Source: DAOULT01 sp964646625 (GTDB lineage: Bacteria; Chloroflexota; Anaerolineae; CAZYHC01). Taken from it: 64,000 nucleotides of DNA. The DNA is taken from NCBI GenBank assembly GCA_964646625.1, contig CAZYHC010000016.1, positions 1 through 64,000 on the forward strand, read 5' to 3'. A program made the translations under genes and the position numbers. The notes under the pieces were generated by a model, which made no database searches, was not told the DNA's origin, and saw only the letters and a list, made by a program, of their open reading frames with translations. Shown here one piece after another: positions 23,996 through 32,685 of this stretch (within the stretch, counting starts at the first letter, position 1; each line of letters starts with the position of its first letter).

Positions 23996-24024
23996 TTGCC
24001 CAAGGTTGGGGTCTGTGTTATAAT
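23996..24024 (+). promoter_or_regulatory. Promoter of the FG-GAP protein gene
   Basis: TTGCCC, 17 bp and a perfect TATAAT lie 46 bp upstream of the ATG at 24071. Confidence 0.55.
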
Positions 24025-24070
24025 AATCCCAGGATGTTAGGCGGAAAATACTATAAGGAGGAAAAAAGCT

Positions 24071-25774
24071 ATGTTGCGAAAATCTGCGATTTGGGTGCTC
24101 TGTCTGGTATTGATAGTGGTTTTAGCTCTGTCTTCCGGTGGAGTCGAGGGGCGGAAAGTGCAGGCCCAGCAACCGGAAGGTGAGGGGGACTCCTTCTCGC
24201 CGCCGATTATGGTGTCCTCCGATGGTAGACGTTCTGACCCACAAAACCGCCCGCCCGGCCAGGGAGTATCGGCTCAGGCCCTCATCAAGGACGAGGAAGT
24301 GGCGGTCATCGTGGGCAACGCTGTCAGCGTATGGGATCCCAGCCCGGCTGATTCAAGCGCTCCGGTGTCCTTCCAGATCGCCGAAGGGACCGGCTGGCGC
24401 GATATAGCCACCGGCGACTTTGACGGCAATGGCGATATGGAGATCGTGGTGATCGATAATTATGCCTGGGTCAAGGTCTACAACCCGGGCGGCCCACCCA
24501 TGGGCTTCTCTTTCAGCAAGTCGTATTATAACGTGCTGCAGGGCCGCACCTGGGTTCGGGTGGCCACTGGCGATACCGATGGCGACAACCGGGATGAGAT
24601 CGTGGTCATAAGCACTCCCATAAGCGATGCTTCCATCCTCTACGTAATTGATCCAAAGGACGGCAACGAGCCTAGTGTGGCTACGTTCAGTGGGGGGACG
24701 TGGTACTACATTGACGTAGGGCAATTCCTGGGCGACGGGAGAGCCGAGGTAGCGCTGGCCGAGTATTACAAGGCAGATACTACCAGTCCTGAAGCTTATT
24801 TCTACCTTTGGGACCCGTGGAATCCCATGACCACTATGTATGGCTATAAACGGAGCGGCCCGTTTTACGGTCTGGCAATGGGAGACCTGGATAGAGATGG
24901 TCGTGCTGAGGTCTTCTTGAGCAGAGCGGGCAAGCATGATCCGAGCCTGCTGGGCTTTGATTTCTATATCTCTCCGCCTGAGTACAAGGTTTATGATCTG
25001 GGGTCTAACTTGCCCAGCTGGGGGGAGGGACTGGGCACTGACGAGTATCCCGGTTGGGGACATGTCGATCTGGGAGATATTACCGGCAATGGCGATGACG
25101 AGCGGGTGGGGGTCAGAGACATACCCAAAAATGCGCCCGATGATTTCGAGAATTTCCTGGTCGGCGACAAGTACTACGTGCAGCCAGATGAGCCCAATAC
25201 CTCCGAAGGTTATCATTTTATACCTGCCACCGAATGGCAGGGGGTGAAATTGCTGGATTACAATGGTGATGGCAACAAAGAGCCGGTGTTTCGCAAAGGT
25301 AATTACGTGGCAGGGTACGATTGGGTAGTGCTAGGAGGCGCTATGTGGCCGTTTGGCTCGGCCGCGTTTGCCGCCGATGTGGCCGCCATGGCGGTGGGAG
25401 ACTTTGAAAGCCCCATGTTACAGGTTACTCCAGAGCAACTGACCTTCCTTATGGACAGGCACACCAGAGAGCTTGTCCCTGCTTCGATGAGTCTCCAGAT
25501 CAATATTACCAGCGGCGAGTTTAATTGGACGGCCACTTATACTTCCACTCTCTCCTGGCTCAAAATGGTGCCCACCAGCGACACCGAACCCTCCAAAGCG
25601 TTCATCCTGGTCGATGCCGCGGCTGTGCCCACAGATACCGTACAATCCTACAACGGCTGGATCACCTTTAATGCCCCTTCGGGAGTGTACGATAGCCCTA
25701 AAGTGGTTACCGCGACCCTGAAAGTGCTCGATGAGATATTCAGCGTATATGAACCCCATGTCAGGCGTGATTGA
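24071..25774 (+). CDS. Secreted FG-GAP/VCBS beta-propeller protein with BACON-like C-terminal domain
   Basis: The 567-residue exported protein has a signal peptide (MLRKSAIWVLCLVLIVVLALSSG). About six FG-GAP-type blades (residues about 80-450) carry calcium-loop patterns such as GDFDGNGDMEIVVID, GDTDGDNRDEIVVI, GDLDRDGRAEVFLS and DYNGDGNKEPVF. The last about 115 residues (LQVTPEQLTFLMDRHT ... WLKMVPTSDTEPS) look like a BACON/Ig-like domain. It is probably a surface or extracellular binding protein; ligand unknown. It has its own promoter and is followed by a strong hairpin at 25802. Confidence 0.86.
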   Translation: MLRKSAIWVLCLVLIVVLALSSGGVEGRKVQAQQPEGEGDSFSPPIMVSSDGRRSDPQNRPPGQGVSAQALIKDEEVAVIVGNAVSVWDPSPADSSAPVSFQIAEGTGWRDIATGDFDGNGDMEIVVIDNYAWVKVYNPGGPPMGFSFSKSYYNVLQGRTWVRVATGDTDGDNRDEIVVISTPISDASILYVIDPKDGNEPSVATFSGGTWYYIDVGQFLGDGRAEVALAEYYKADTTSPEAYFYLWDPWNPMTTMYGYKRSGPFYGLAMGDLDRDGRAEVFLSRAGKHDPSLLGFDFYISPPEYKVYDLGSNLPSWGEGLGTDEYPGWGHVDLGDITGNGDDERVGVRDIPKNAPDDFENFLVGDKYYVQPDEPNTSEGYHFIPATEWQGVKLLDYNGDGNKEPVFRKGNYVAGYDWVVLGGAMWPFGSAAFAADVAAMAVGDFESPMLQVTPEQLTFLMDRHTRELVPASMSLQINITSGEFNWTATYTSTLSWLKMVPTSDTEPSKAFILVDAAAVPTDTVQSYNGWITFNAPSGVYDSPKVVTATLKVLDEIFSVYEPHVRRD

Positions 25775-25801
25775 CCTGGTCAGCCCGAAAAGGCCGCGTG
25801 A

Positions 25802-25841
25802 ATGGTCACCAAATCCCACGAGATTTGGTGACCATCGTTTT
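25802..25841 (+). terminator. Intrinsic terminator between convergent genes
   Basis: A perfect 14-bp stem (ATGGTCACCAAATC / GATTTGGTGACCAT) with loop CCACGA is followed by CGTTTTAG. It ends the FG-GAP gene and may also serve the convergent Sir2 gene. Confidence 0.75.
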
Positions 25842-25844
25842 AGT

Positions 25845-26600
25845 TCAAGCGGTGCAGCCCTGCACCAGGCGGGGCAGCACCTCGGCCACGTCCTGGTGCA
25901 TCACGATGGTAGCCCCGCGATCCAGAGGGGTGGCTTGATAATTGACGATAATGATCCTGGCCCCTGCCCTGTGAGCTATGAAAGGGATGTCCGAGGCCGG
26001 GGCAATCTGCAACGAGGAACCGGCCACCAGCATCAGGTCGCACTTTCTGGCTTCCTCCTGGGCTTCTCTCAGCACATCGGGGGGCAACTGTTCGCCAAAG
26101 AAAATGACGTTGGGCTTTAACAACCCCCCGCACTGACAACGTGGTATCCGGTTGTCGGCCAGGAATTGCTCTATCAGCCCTTCGGTCGGTACGACCTTAT
26201 GGCATTTGAGGCAGGTGGCGTCGCTCAGGTTGCCGTGCAATTCGAGAACACGTCTGGAACCGGCCTGCTGGTGGAGACCATCGATGTTCTGGGTTATGAC
26301 TGCTTTCAGGAGTCCCATCTTTTCCAGGTCGGCCAGGGCATAGTGGGCCGGGTTGGGTTTGGCCTCCAGCAGCAAGGGCGCCAGAGGCCGAACCCAGTCG
26401 TAGAAGGCGCGTGGTCGGAGACGAAAACCGATGATGGAAGCCACCAGCAGAGGATTGGCCTTGTTCCATAAACCGGAGGAGGGACTGCGAAAGTCTGGAA
26501 TGCCGGACGGAGTGCTGTGGCCCGCGCCGGTCAGGGCCACCGCGTGGCGGGCGTGCTTAAAAAGTTCGGCTGCTTGCTGGATATCGGCAGATACGTCCAT
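25845..26600 (-). CDS. cobB: Sir2-family NAD-dependent protein deacylase
   Basis: This 251-residue sirtuin removes acyl groups from lysines using NAD. It shows AVALTGAGHSTPSGIPDFRSPSSGLW, TQNIDGLHQQAGS and the catalytic His in VLELHGNLSDATC. The zinc ribbon has CLKC followed by CQC, and the C-terminal LMLVAGSSLQIAPASDIP is also present. The ATG at 26600 follows AAGGAA; a longer frame to 26645 lacks support. It is close to, and codirectional with, the endonuclease V gene (65 bp apart). Confidence 0.94.
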   Translation of the reverse strand: MDVSADIQQAAELFKHARHAVALTGAGHSTPSGIPDFRSPSSGLWNKANPLLVASIIGFRLRPRAFYDWVRPLAPLLLEAKPNPAHYALADLEKMGLLKAVITQNIDGLHQQAGSRRVLELHGNLSDATCLKCHKVVPTEGLIEQFLADNRIPRCQCGGLLKPNVIFFGEQLPPDVLREAQEEARKCDLMLVAGSSLQIAPASDIPFIAHRAGARIIIVNYQATPLDRGATIVMHQDVAEVLPRLVQGCTA

Positions 26601-26665
26601 CTGAGAAAATTCCTTTTTAGATACCCACAAAGGCGCGCAGGGCACGAAGGTTTTATATGGTGGCG

Positions 26666-27367
26666 CTACAGATCAAAAAGGCTTAGTTGGCTGCCTTTCG
26701 GGGTGAGTTTTTCTCCACCGGCCACGCGGTGCGCGTATCTGGTCGTTTCCGGTAACCTGTAGCCCCGGCAGCAGTTCAAAACGTAGTCTATAGCGGACTC
26801 CAGATCGATCTTATGACCGATGGAAACGTAGAGCGGCTGAACGTCGGTGCGGGTACGCACTACCGCCCCGATGACTTCCTGACCAGCGTACAGGTGAACC
26901 CAGGAGCCCGCCTGGGGGGCTGGTTGGCGATGGGTGCCGTATAAACGCGATTTGGCGCAGCCGATGCTGGGCCTGTCGATGATAATTCCCATGTGGGTGG
27001 CAATACCCATCCGGCGCGGATGGGCTAAGCCTTGACCGTCGAAGATGAACAGGTCTGGCTCGGTGTCCAGCTTTTCCAGAGCGGCCAGGACGACCGGCCC
27101 CTCCCGGAAGGCCAGCAGCCCAGGGACGTAAGGGAAACTGACAGGCAGTGTCGCCAGACTTTGATCGATGGGAGTAAGCTCAGGGTAGCTGAGTACTACT
27201 ACGGCCGCCCGCACCGTGTTCCTATTTTTAAGCCCCACGTCTATGCCGGCCACGGCGCTAACCTGGCTGAGAGTTCTTTCCAGTGATACTTTGTCGCGCA
27301 GGTGGCGTTGTATCTCGATGGCTTCCTCCCGGGAAACGTCCCAGCGGTGAAGAGGGTTGATTTTCAT
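26666..27367 (-). CDS. nfi: Deoxyinosine 3' endonuclease (endonuclease V)
   Basis: The 233-residue repair nuclease cuts DNA one base 3' of deoxyinosine. Catalytic acidic residues are seen in VAGIDVGL, LAFREGPVVLAALE and FDGQGLAHPRRMGIATHMG. The YVSIGHKIDLESAI and THRQP stretches are also typical. It is cytoplasmic, begins MKINPLHRWDVSREEAIEIQ, and probably has its own promoter upstream (TTGCCA-N17-TAAAGT on the minus strand near 27400-27427). Confidence 0.95.
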   Translation of the reverse strand: MKINPLHRWDVSREEAIEIQRHLRDKVSLERTLSQVSAVAGIDVGLKNRNTVRAAVVVLSYPELTPIDQSLATLPVSFPYVPGLLAFREGPVVLAALEKLDTEPDLFIFDGQGLAHPRRMGIATHMGIIIDRPSIGCAKSRLYGTHRQPAPQAGSWVHLYAGQEVIGAVVRTRTDVQPLYVSIGHKIDLESAIDYVLNCCRGYRLPETTRYAHRVAGGEKLTPKGSQLSLFDL

Positions 27368-27428
27368 CGGGCAATAGATTTCTCCTCGTTTTCTATAACT
27401 TTAACACAAAAATTATCCCCTGGCAAGT

Positions 27429-27457
27429 TTGACAGGGCCTTCGTTTTGGTGTAATAT
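27429..27457 (+). promoter_or_regulatory. Promoter of the ArsR-type regulator gene
   Basis: TTGACA, 17 bp and TAATAT lie 46 bp upstream of the GTG at 27504. Confidence 0.55.
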
Positions 27458-27503
27458 ATAAATACCTGCTTATACTTTTGGACCTAAAAAAGGGAGGGGC
27501 GAG

Positions 27504-27854
27504 GTGGGGAATGAGGCGATAAACGGGGCGGTAGTGGGAAGAATGGAACTCTCTGAGGCGAAGCGAAGGGTCAGCAAAGAAGCCCTGAAGGAAGCCCGGT
27601 CATATTTCAGGGCGCTGGGGGATTCTGTGCGCCTGCGCATTATCATCCAATTGTCGGCAGTGGGAGAGATGGGGGTTTCCAGGTTGGGCAAAGCCCTCAG
27701 GGTCAGCCAGCCTCTCGTTTCCTGGCATTTACGTAAACTCAGAAAGGTCGGCCTGGTCAGGATCAGAAAAGAAGGGCGTCAGGTGTATTGTTCGCTGGAT
27801 AAGGAACAATTCGAGTATTATCAACGTTGGCTGGCCGACATTCTGGCCTCGTGA
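27504..27854 (+). CDS. ArsR-family winged-helix transcriptional regulator
   Basis: The 116-residue protein has the ArsR/SmtB winged helix: YFRALGDSVRLRIIIQLSAVGEMGVSRLGKALRVSQPLVSWHLRKLRKVGLVRIRKEGRQVYCSL. No metal-sensing cysteine pair such as CVC is present in the recognition helix, so the signal is not obviously a metal. The GTG at 27504 follows a strong AGGGAGGGG. An ATG at 27543 is the alternative. It lies 34 bp before a CDP-alcohol phosphatidyltransferase gene and may regulate it. Confidence 0.88.
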   Translation: MGNEAINGAVVGRMELSEAKRRVSKEALKEARSYFRALGDSVRLRIIIQLSAVGEMGVSRLGKALRVSQPLVSWHLRKLRKVGLVRIRKEGRQVYCSLDKEQFEYYQRWLADILAS

Positions 27855-27888
27855 TGGGGAGAGTAAAGGGACTGAAGGGCCAGGCATA

Positions 27889-28497
27889 GTGGGCGATATT
27901 GTAAGGAAGTGGACGAAAGGGGCTTTTGAGACGGCGGCTGGTCTCATCGACAGGACAGGCGTATCTGCCAATACCCTGACCTGGTTGGGGTTGGGCCTCA
28001 GTATAGGGGTAGCTTACTTTCTGGCCCAGGGATACCTGAAAGTGGGGGGAGTGCTCATTATCCTGGTTGGCATTTTGGATGGCCTGGATGGAGCGCTGGC
28101 CCGTTTCAAGGGCCGGGCCAGCCGGTTTGGAGCCTTTTTGGATTCGACCCTGGACCGCTTCTCGGAGGCGGTTATCTATCTGGGGCTGTTAATTTTTTAC
28201 ACGCAGCGTCATGTTGGTCAGGAGACCTTGCTGATCTACGCTACCATCGTCGGCTCCTTGATGGTCAGCTATGCGCGGGCCAGAGCTGAGGGGTTGGGGG
28301 TGGAGTGTAAAAAAGGACTGCTCACCCGTTTTGAGCGTCTTTTTGTCCTCGTTTGTGGCCTGATCCTCGACCAGACGCTCATCGCCTTGTGGATTGTGGC
28401 TATCCTCTCTAACTTCACCGCTTTGCAACGGATGTACAGCGTCTGGCAGGCTACCGACGGAAAAGAAGAAAGAAGCGATGGGGAAGCACAGAAGTAA
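27889..28497 (+). CDS. CDP-alcohol phosphatidyltransferase family protein
   Basis: The 202-residue integral membrane enzyme has the signature D-G-x2-A-R-x8-G-x3-D-x3-D in LDGLDGALARFKGRASRFGAFLDSTLDRFSE. It has about five or six hydrophobic helices. It joins CDP-diacylglycerol (or CDP-archaeol-type lipid) to an alcohol head group; phosphatidylinositol-phosphate synthase-like activity is the usual match for this length, but the alcohol cannot be read. The start is a GTG at 27889. Upstream is the ArsR-type regulator. Confidence 0.88.
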   Translation: MGDIVRKWTKGAFETAAGLIDRTGVSANTLTWLGLGLSIGVAYFLAQGYLKVGGVLIILVGILDGLDGALARFKGRASRFGAFLDSTLDRFSEAVIYLGLLIFYTQRHVGQETLLIYATIVGSLMVSYARARAEGLGVECKKGLLTRFERLFVLVCGLILDQTLIALWIVAILSNFTALQRMYSVWQATDGKEERSDGEAQK

Positions 28498-28521
28498 CGG
28501 GGCAATAGTACCTTTTGCTTA

Positions 28522-28550
28522 TTGTCTTGTGCCCCGAAACCTGATATAAT
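28522..28550 (+). promoter_or_regulatory. Promoter of the ABC export operon
   Basis: TTGTCT, 17 bp and a perfect TATAAT lie 46 bp upstream of the ATG at 28597. Confidence 0.6.
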
Positions 28551-28596
28551 AAGTAGTGTATCTGAATTTTCTACCATCTGGAAACGGAGATGGCTT

Positions 28597-29514
28597 ATGT
28601 TTATGATCGAGACCCAGGGGCTTACCAAGCGATTCGGCGATTTTACCGCCGTCGATGAGGTAACCCTTTCTGTGCCTGAGGGCGAGGTGCTGGCTTTGTT
28701 GGGCCCCAACGGGGCGGGCAAGACCACTACGGTGCGCATGCTGGCCGCCATCCTCAAGCCTACCTCTGGCCGGGCCACCGTCGCCGGATACGATACCGTG
28801 ACCGAAGCCAAAGCGGTCCGCCACGTGGTGGGCTTATTAACCGAGCTGCCGGGCCTCTATCTGCGGATGCGCGCTCTGGACTATCTGGATTTCTTTGGGC
28901 AGTTACAGGGCATGTCGGCCAGGCGGCGACAACAGCGCAGTCAGGCGTTGCTGGAACGCTTTGAGATGTGGGAAGCCCACAACCAACGACTGGGCGAGTA
29001 TTCCAAAGGCATGAGACAAAAGCTGGCCCTTATCCGGGCCATGTTGCACGACCCGCAGGTCCTTTTCCTGGACGAACCGACCTCGGCCATGGACCCCCAT
29101 AGCGCCAAGCTGGTGCGCGATTCGATCCTGGACTTGCGCCGCGACCGACGCACCATCGTCATCTGCACCCACAACCTGCCCGAAGCGGAGCTTTTGGCTG
29201 ACCGCATCGCCATCATCCGGCGGGGAGAGATCATCGCCCTGGGCGCTCCGGCCGAACTCAAGGCCCGTCTTTTGGGCGCCCCTCTCCTTGAATTGCGCCT
29301 GGCCCGTCCGCTCGACGGTTTGTTGCCTCTCATATCTGACCTGATCGACGTGGAGGAGCAGGGCGATACCTGGCTGCGCTATCGCACTACCGAGCCGGCA
29401 ACGGTTAACCCCGCTCTGCTGCGCCGCCTGGCTCAGGAAAACGCCGATGTCATCACCCTCAGCGAAGTGCCCAGAAGCCTGGAAGACGTTTACCTGAAGA
29501 TTGTCGAACAGTGA
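28597..29514 (+). CDS. ABC transporter ATP-binding protein (export type)
   Basis: This 305-residue ATPase of the DrrA/NatA export type has Walker A GPNGAGKTT, signature YSKGMRQKLALI, Walker B VLFLDEPTSAMDP and THNLPEAELLADR. A C-terminal extension of about 80 residues ends with LEDVYLKIVEQ, typical of this subfamily. It should drive the ABC-2 permease encoded at 30241-31731. The two are separated by a toxin-antitoxin pair. The ATG at 28597 follows GGAG and fits the family N-terminus (MFMIETQGLTKRFGDF). Confidence 0.92.
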   Translation: MFMIETQGLTKRFGDFTAVDEVTLSVPEGEVLALLGPNGAGKTTTVRMLAAILKPTSGRATVAGYDTVTEAKAVRHVVGLLTELPGLYLRMRALDYLDFFGQLQGMSARRRQQRSQALLERFEMWEAHNQRLGEYSKGMRQKLALIRAMLHDPQVLFLDEPTSAMDPHSAKLVRDSILDLRRDRRTIVICTHNLPEAELLADRIAIIRRGEIIALGAPAELKARLLGAPLLELRLARPLDGLLPLISDLIDVEEQGDTWLRYRTTEPATVNPALLRRLAQENADVITLSEVPRSLEDVYLKIVEQ

Positions 29515-29529
29515 GTCTTGGTGATTAAA

Positions 29530-29832
29530 ATGACTGTGAAGCAAGTTACCATTGAGGTCTCGGAAGAGTGCTATAACGATATGGTGTGGGCTAAGGATGA
29601 GTGCTCTCTCCCCGAGGTGGCCGATTTTGCTCGGCAGGCCGTACAGGAAAAAATAGGGGAAATGAAGCATCAGGTCTACCGGCGGGAATTAGAGAAGCTA
29701 CGTCAAGAAGTTCGAGCGGCTGGCGGAGCGAAAAGTATGGGGCTGGGCGAAACAAAAGAAGAGATCATCGAAAATCTCAGAAAGCTGCGCCAGCAAATCT
29801 TTGAGGAGGAGTATGCTCATCTGTATCGATAG
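29530..29832 (+). CDS. Antitoxin-like protein of a PIN module
   Basis: The 100-residue protein starts TVKQVTIEVSEECYNDMVWAKDECSLPEVADFARQAVQEKI, a ribbon-helix-helix-like pattern. A charged helical C-terminus (YRRELEKLRQEVRAAGG...) follows. It precedes and overlaps a PIN-domain gene by 20 bp, so an antitoxin role is inferred. The ATG at 29530 follows a GGTGA. It sits 15 bp after the ABC ATPase gene with no terminator between. Confidence 0.7.
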   Translation: MTVKQVTIEVSEECYNDMVWAKDECSLPEVADFARQAVQEKIGEMKHQVYRRELEKLRQEVRAAGGAKSMGLGETKEEIIENLRKLRQQIFEEEYAHLYR

Positions 29833-30244
29833 TAACCAGTTCGTCTTCGGGGTGATGGAAACCGATACAGATGCAGTGGCCTTGATGGATATTTTGCCTC
29901 AAATTGATGTGGTTGTCCCGCGCTTGGTCATCAGTGAAGTAGTGCGCAATCTGGAAAAGATTGGTCTGGAAAAGCAATTCTTCGCCACTATTTACCGCTC
30001 TGAGCGCTTTCAGATTATTGATGAACCTGTGCCCATTCAGCTTGTGGAGAAATACGTTGCTTCCGGGTTGCCAGCCAAAGCAGACGCAATTATTGGCGCT
30101 TTTGCTGAATGGATGGGAGCTCAATATCTCATCTCAGATAATAGGCATTTCCTGCAAGAGCTAACCACGGATGCTTTTGAGGTGCTCACACCAGGCGAGT
30201 TTTTAGACCGTTTTTCAGGCGGCTCGGAGGGATTAAGTAAATGA
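29813..30244 (+). CDS. PIN-domain ribonuclease toxin
   Basis: This 143-residue PIN protein begins MLICIDSNQFVFGVMETD with the first catalytic Asp. It continues with VVVPRLVISEVVRNLEK (conserved Glu) and ends with AKADAIIGAFAEWMGAQYLISDNRHFL, supplying the remaining acidic residues. It should be a single-strand RNase checked by the upstream protein. The ATG at 29813 follows GAGGAGG. Its TGA overlaps the ATG of the ABC permease, which makes the permease translationally coupled to the toxin. Confidence 0.87.
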   Translation: MLICIDSNQFVFGVMETDTDAVALMDILPQIDVVVPRLVISEVVRNLEKIGLEKQFFATIYRSERFQIIDEPVPIQLVEKYVASGLPAKADAIIGAFAEWMGAQYLISDNRHFLQELTTDAFEVLTPGEFLDRFSGGSEGLSK

Positions 30245-31731
30245 GTGTTGAAACAAAAACCTGGAAACCAATCGAACGCTCTACTTTGAGCACCGCTTTG
30301 ATCATCACCAGGCGGGAGGTGCGCGATAGCCTGCGCGATTGGCGCATCATGATCCCTATTATCCTGCTCACCCTGGTTTTTCCCTGGCTGATGAATTTCA
30401 CCGCCAATCTCGCCACCAATTTTGTGTACAAATATGGTGCTTCTCTGGTCGGCGAGCGCATGATCCCGTTCCTGTTGATGATCGTGGGCTTCTTCCCCAT
30501 CTCCTTTTCCCTGGTCATCGCCTTGGAAACCTTTGTGGGGGAGAAGGAACGCAACAGTCTGGAGCCTTTGCTGGCCATGCCCATCACCGATGCCGAACTT
30601 TACCTGGGCAAGATGCTGGCCGCTCTGGTGTTGCCCTTGCTGGCCAGCTATCTGGGGGTAGTCATCTACGTGGGAGGGCTGTACTGGACGATGGGCTATG
30701 CGCCTCCCTTCAATTTGCTTATCCAGATATTTCTACTAACCAGCATGGAGGCGCTGGTGATGGTCTCCGGGGCGGTGGTGGTTTCCAGCCAGACCACCAG
30801 CGTGCGGGCCGCTAACCTGTTAGCCAGCTTCATCATCATTCCTATGGCTCTGCTGGTGCAGGCCGAAAGTGTCATTATGTTCTGGGGCCGTTATAATGTC
30901 CTGTGGTACATTGTGGCGGGGCTGCTGGTGGTCGATCTCATCCTGGTGCGTATGGGGATTCGCATCTTCAACCGTGAGGAGATCCTATCCAAGGAAGTAG
31001 ACGAACTCAACCTGGGCTTCATCTGGCGGACCTTCAAGGGCTTCTTTTTGCGTTCCCCGCTGGAGCTTAAGGTCTCTGGTCCGCAAAGTGCCCGGCACTT
31101 TATCTGGAGGGTGTATCGTTACGACATCCCTTATCTTCTGCGTAGCCAGTGGGTGCCGATAATGGTGGTGGGGGTGGTGCTGGTGGGGGGGCTAGTGGTT
31201 GGTTGGGGGTACGCCCAAAAGTATCCTCTGCCCCAGGACGCCTTAGAGTTGCAGGATCTGAACAAGGAGACTTTTTACCACACTCCCAGCCTCGACTTTT
31301 TGCCCCGGATCAGCACCAGCAGTATCTTTGTCAACAACGTGCGGGCTTTGCTGCTGGCGGCTCTTTTGGCCCTTTTCTCTTTTGGGGTGTTAGCTCTCTT
31401 GTTGATCATGGTGCCTGTGGTGCTGGTCGGGTTTCTGGCCGCGGAGGCTTCTATCCTGGGGTACAATCCGCTGCTCTTTCTTTGCGCTTTTGTTTTGCCT
31501 CATGGCGTCATCGAATTGCCGGTGGCGGCTATCGCCACCGCGTTTGCTTTGCGTATCGGGGCCTCGCTGGTCTCGCCCCCCGGCGGTATGACCGTAGGGG
31601 AGAGTCTGCTCATGACCATAGCCGATTTCTTCAAAGTTTACTTCTTCCTGGTTGTGCCCCTGCTTCTGGTAGCCGCTTTCCTGGAAGCCAACCTTACGCC
31701 CCAGGTAGTGTTGTGGATCTACGGAACGTAA
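30241..31731 (+). CDS. ABC-2 type export permease
   Basis: This 496-residue inner-membrane protein resembles ABC-2/NatB-type permeases. An early helix (MIPIILLTLVFPWLMNF) precedes a large extracytoplasmic loop, then a cluster of helices (residues about 75-230). The motif GEKERNSLEPLLAMPITDAELYLGKMLAALVLP is the ABC-2 coupling region. A second helical half runs from about residue 300 and contains a SpoIIM-like stretch (LLAALLALFSFGVLALLLIM ... LPHGVIELPVAAIA). That makes it look like an ABC-2/SpoIIM fusion. It works with the ATPase at 28597; substrate unknown. Confidence 0.85.
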   Translation: MSVETKTWKPIERSTLSTALIITRREVRDSLRDWRIMIPIILLTLVFPWLMNFTANLATNFVYKYGASLVGERMIPFLLMIVGFFPISFSLVIALETFVGEKERNSLEPLLAMPITDAELYLGKMLAALVLPLLASYLGVVIYVGGLYWTMGYAPPFNLLIQIFLLTSMEALVMVSGAVVVSSQTTSVRAANLLASFIIIPMALLVQAESVIMFWGRYNVLWYIVAGLLVVDLILVRMGIRIFNREEILSKEVDELNLGFIWRTFKGFFLRSPLELKVSGPQSARHFIWRVYRYDIPYLLRSQWVPIMVVGVVLVGGLVVGWGYAQKYPLPQDALELQDLNKETFYHTPSLDFLPRISTSSIFVNNVRALLLAALLALFSFGVLALLLIMVPVVLVGFLAAEASILGYNPLLFLCAFVLPHGVIELPVAAIATAFALRIGASLVSPPGGMTVGESLLMTIADFFKVYFFLVVPLLLVAAFLEANLTPQVVLWIYGT

Positions 31732-31872
31732 GAAGCATCGTATTTACCTCCCCTAAATCTTAACCAAATCTTTACCTTTTCTCCACCCAGAGCATTGCAT
31801 TTATGTGATATACTCACATTAGGCTTGGAGTCGTGGAGCTCAGATGTTCATTTATCAAAGAAGGTGGAGGTA

Positions 31873-32625
31873 ATGACTCAATTAACCATCTTGGGTTCGG
31901 CGGCAGCGATCCCCGACGCTTTTCGTGAAAACACCTATATGGTGCTGAGGGGAGAGGAGTCTTCGATCTTAATCGATTGTGCAGGAAGCCCTTTGCAACG
32001 GTTGCAGAGGGCCGGGGTGGAGCTGGATAGTCTCCGGTCCCTCATCATAACTCATCATCATCCCGACCATGTTTACGGCGTACCGGCCCTGTTTTTGGGG
32101 CTATGGTTATCTGGCCGGCCGGGACTTCAGGTGTTTGGTTCGCCTGATTGTGTGGAAAGAATTCTGCCCATGATGGACCTTCTGGAGTGGCGAAAATGGC
32201 CCACCCCTTTCCCTGTCTCTCTTCATAAAGTGGAGATGAGGGAGGGTTATCCGGTGCTGGATTCAGATGACTTTGCCATTACGGCCTCACCCGTTAAGCA
32301 TTTGATTCCTACTATCGGGCTGCGGGTCGTCTCCAGGAAAACGGGGGGCGTCCTGGCCTATTCCAGCGATACCGAGCCGTGTGAAAGTCTGTTCCGGCTG
32401 GCAAGAGGGGCGGATATCCTCATCCACGAATGCACAGGTCCTTACCCTGGACACTCCACCAGCGTCCAGGCCGGGGTCATGGCCCGACGGTGCGGGGTGA
32501 AAAAGCTGGTGCTCATCCATTTTCCGGCTCTAAACGGAAATCTGGATACAATGGTAAAGGCTGCTGAAGCCGAATTCGACGGGCCGGTGGAGTTAGCCAA
32601 CGACTTTGCGGTCTATACTTTCTGA
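31873..32625 (+). CDS. Metallo-beta-lactamase-fold hydrolase (RNase Z-like)
   Basis: The 250-residue protein has the metal-binding HHHPDH motif in ITHHHPDHVYGVPALFLG. It also has ILIDCAGSPLQRL upstream and a later DTEPCESLFRLARGADILIHECT stretch, as in RNase Z/ElaC-like and other MBL hydrolases. Substrate is uncertain; tRNA 3' processing or phosphodiester cleavage are possible. The ATG at 31873 is chosen because conserved sequence (LTILGSAAAIPDA) starts there and GGTGGAGG lies upstream. A strong terminator follows at 32645. Confidence 0.88.
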   Translation: MTQLTILGSAAAIPDAFRENTYMVLRGEESSILIDCAGSPLQRLQRAGVELDSLRSLIITHHHPDHVYGVPALFLGLWLSGRPGLQVFGSPDCVERILPMMDLLEWRKWPTPFPVSLHKVEMREGYPVLDSDDFAITASPVKHLIPTIGLRVVSRKTGGVLAYSSDTEPCESLFRLARGADILIHECTGPYPGHSTSVQAGVMARRCGVKKLVLIHFPALNGNLDTMVKAAEAEFDGPVELANDFAVYTF

Positions 32626-32644
32626 CCCGATCTGCAAAAGACCG

Positions 32645-32680
32645 ACCGACTGCTGCGGTGGAGCAGTCGGTCTTTTTTTG
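32645..32680 (+). terminator. Intrinsic terminator
   Basis: A perfect 10-bp stem (ACCGACTGCT / AGCAGTCGGT) with a 7-nt loop is followed by C and seven Ts. It lies 20 bp after the MBL gene and before the convergent polyprenyl synthase gene. Confidence 0.92.
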
Positions 32681-32685
32681 GGCCG

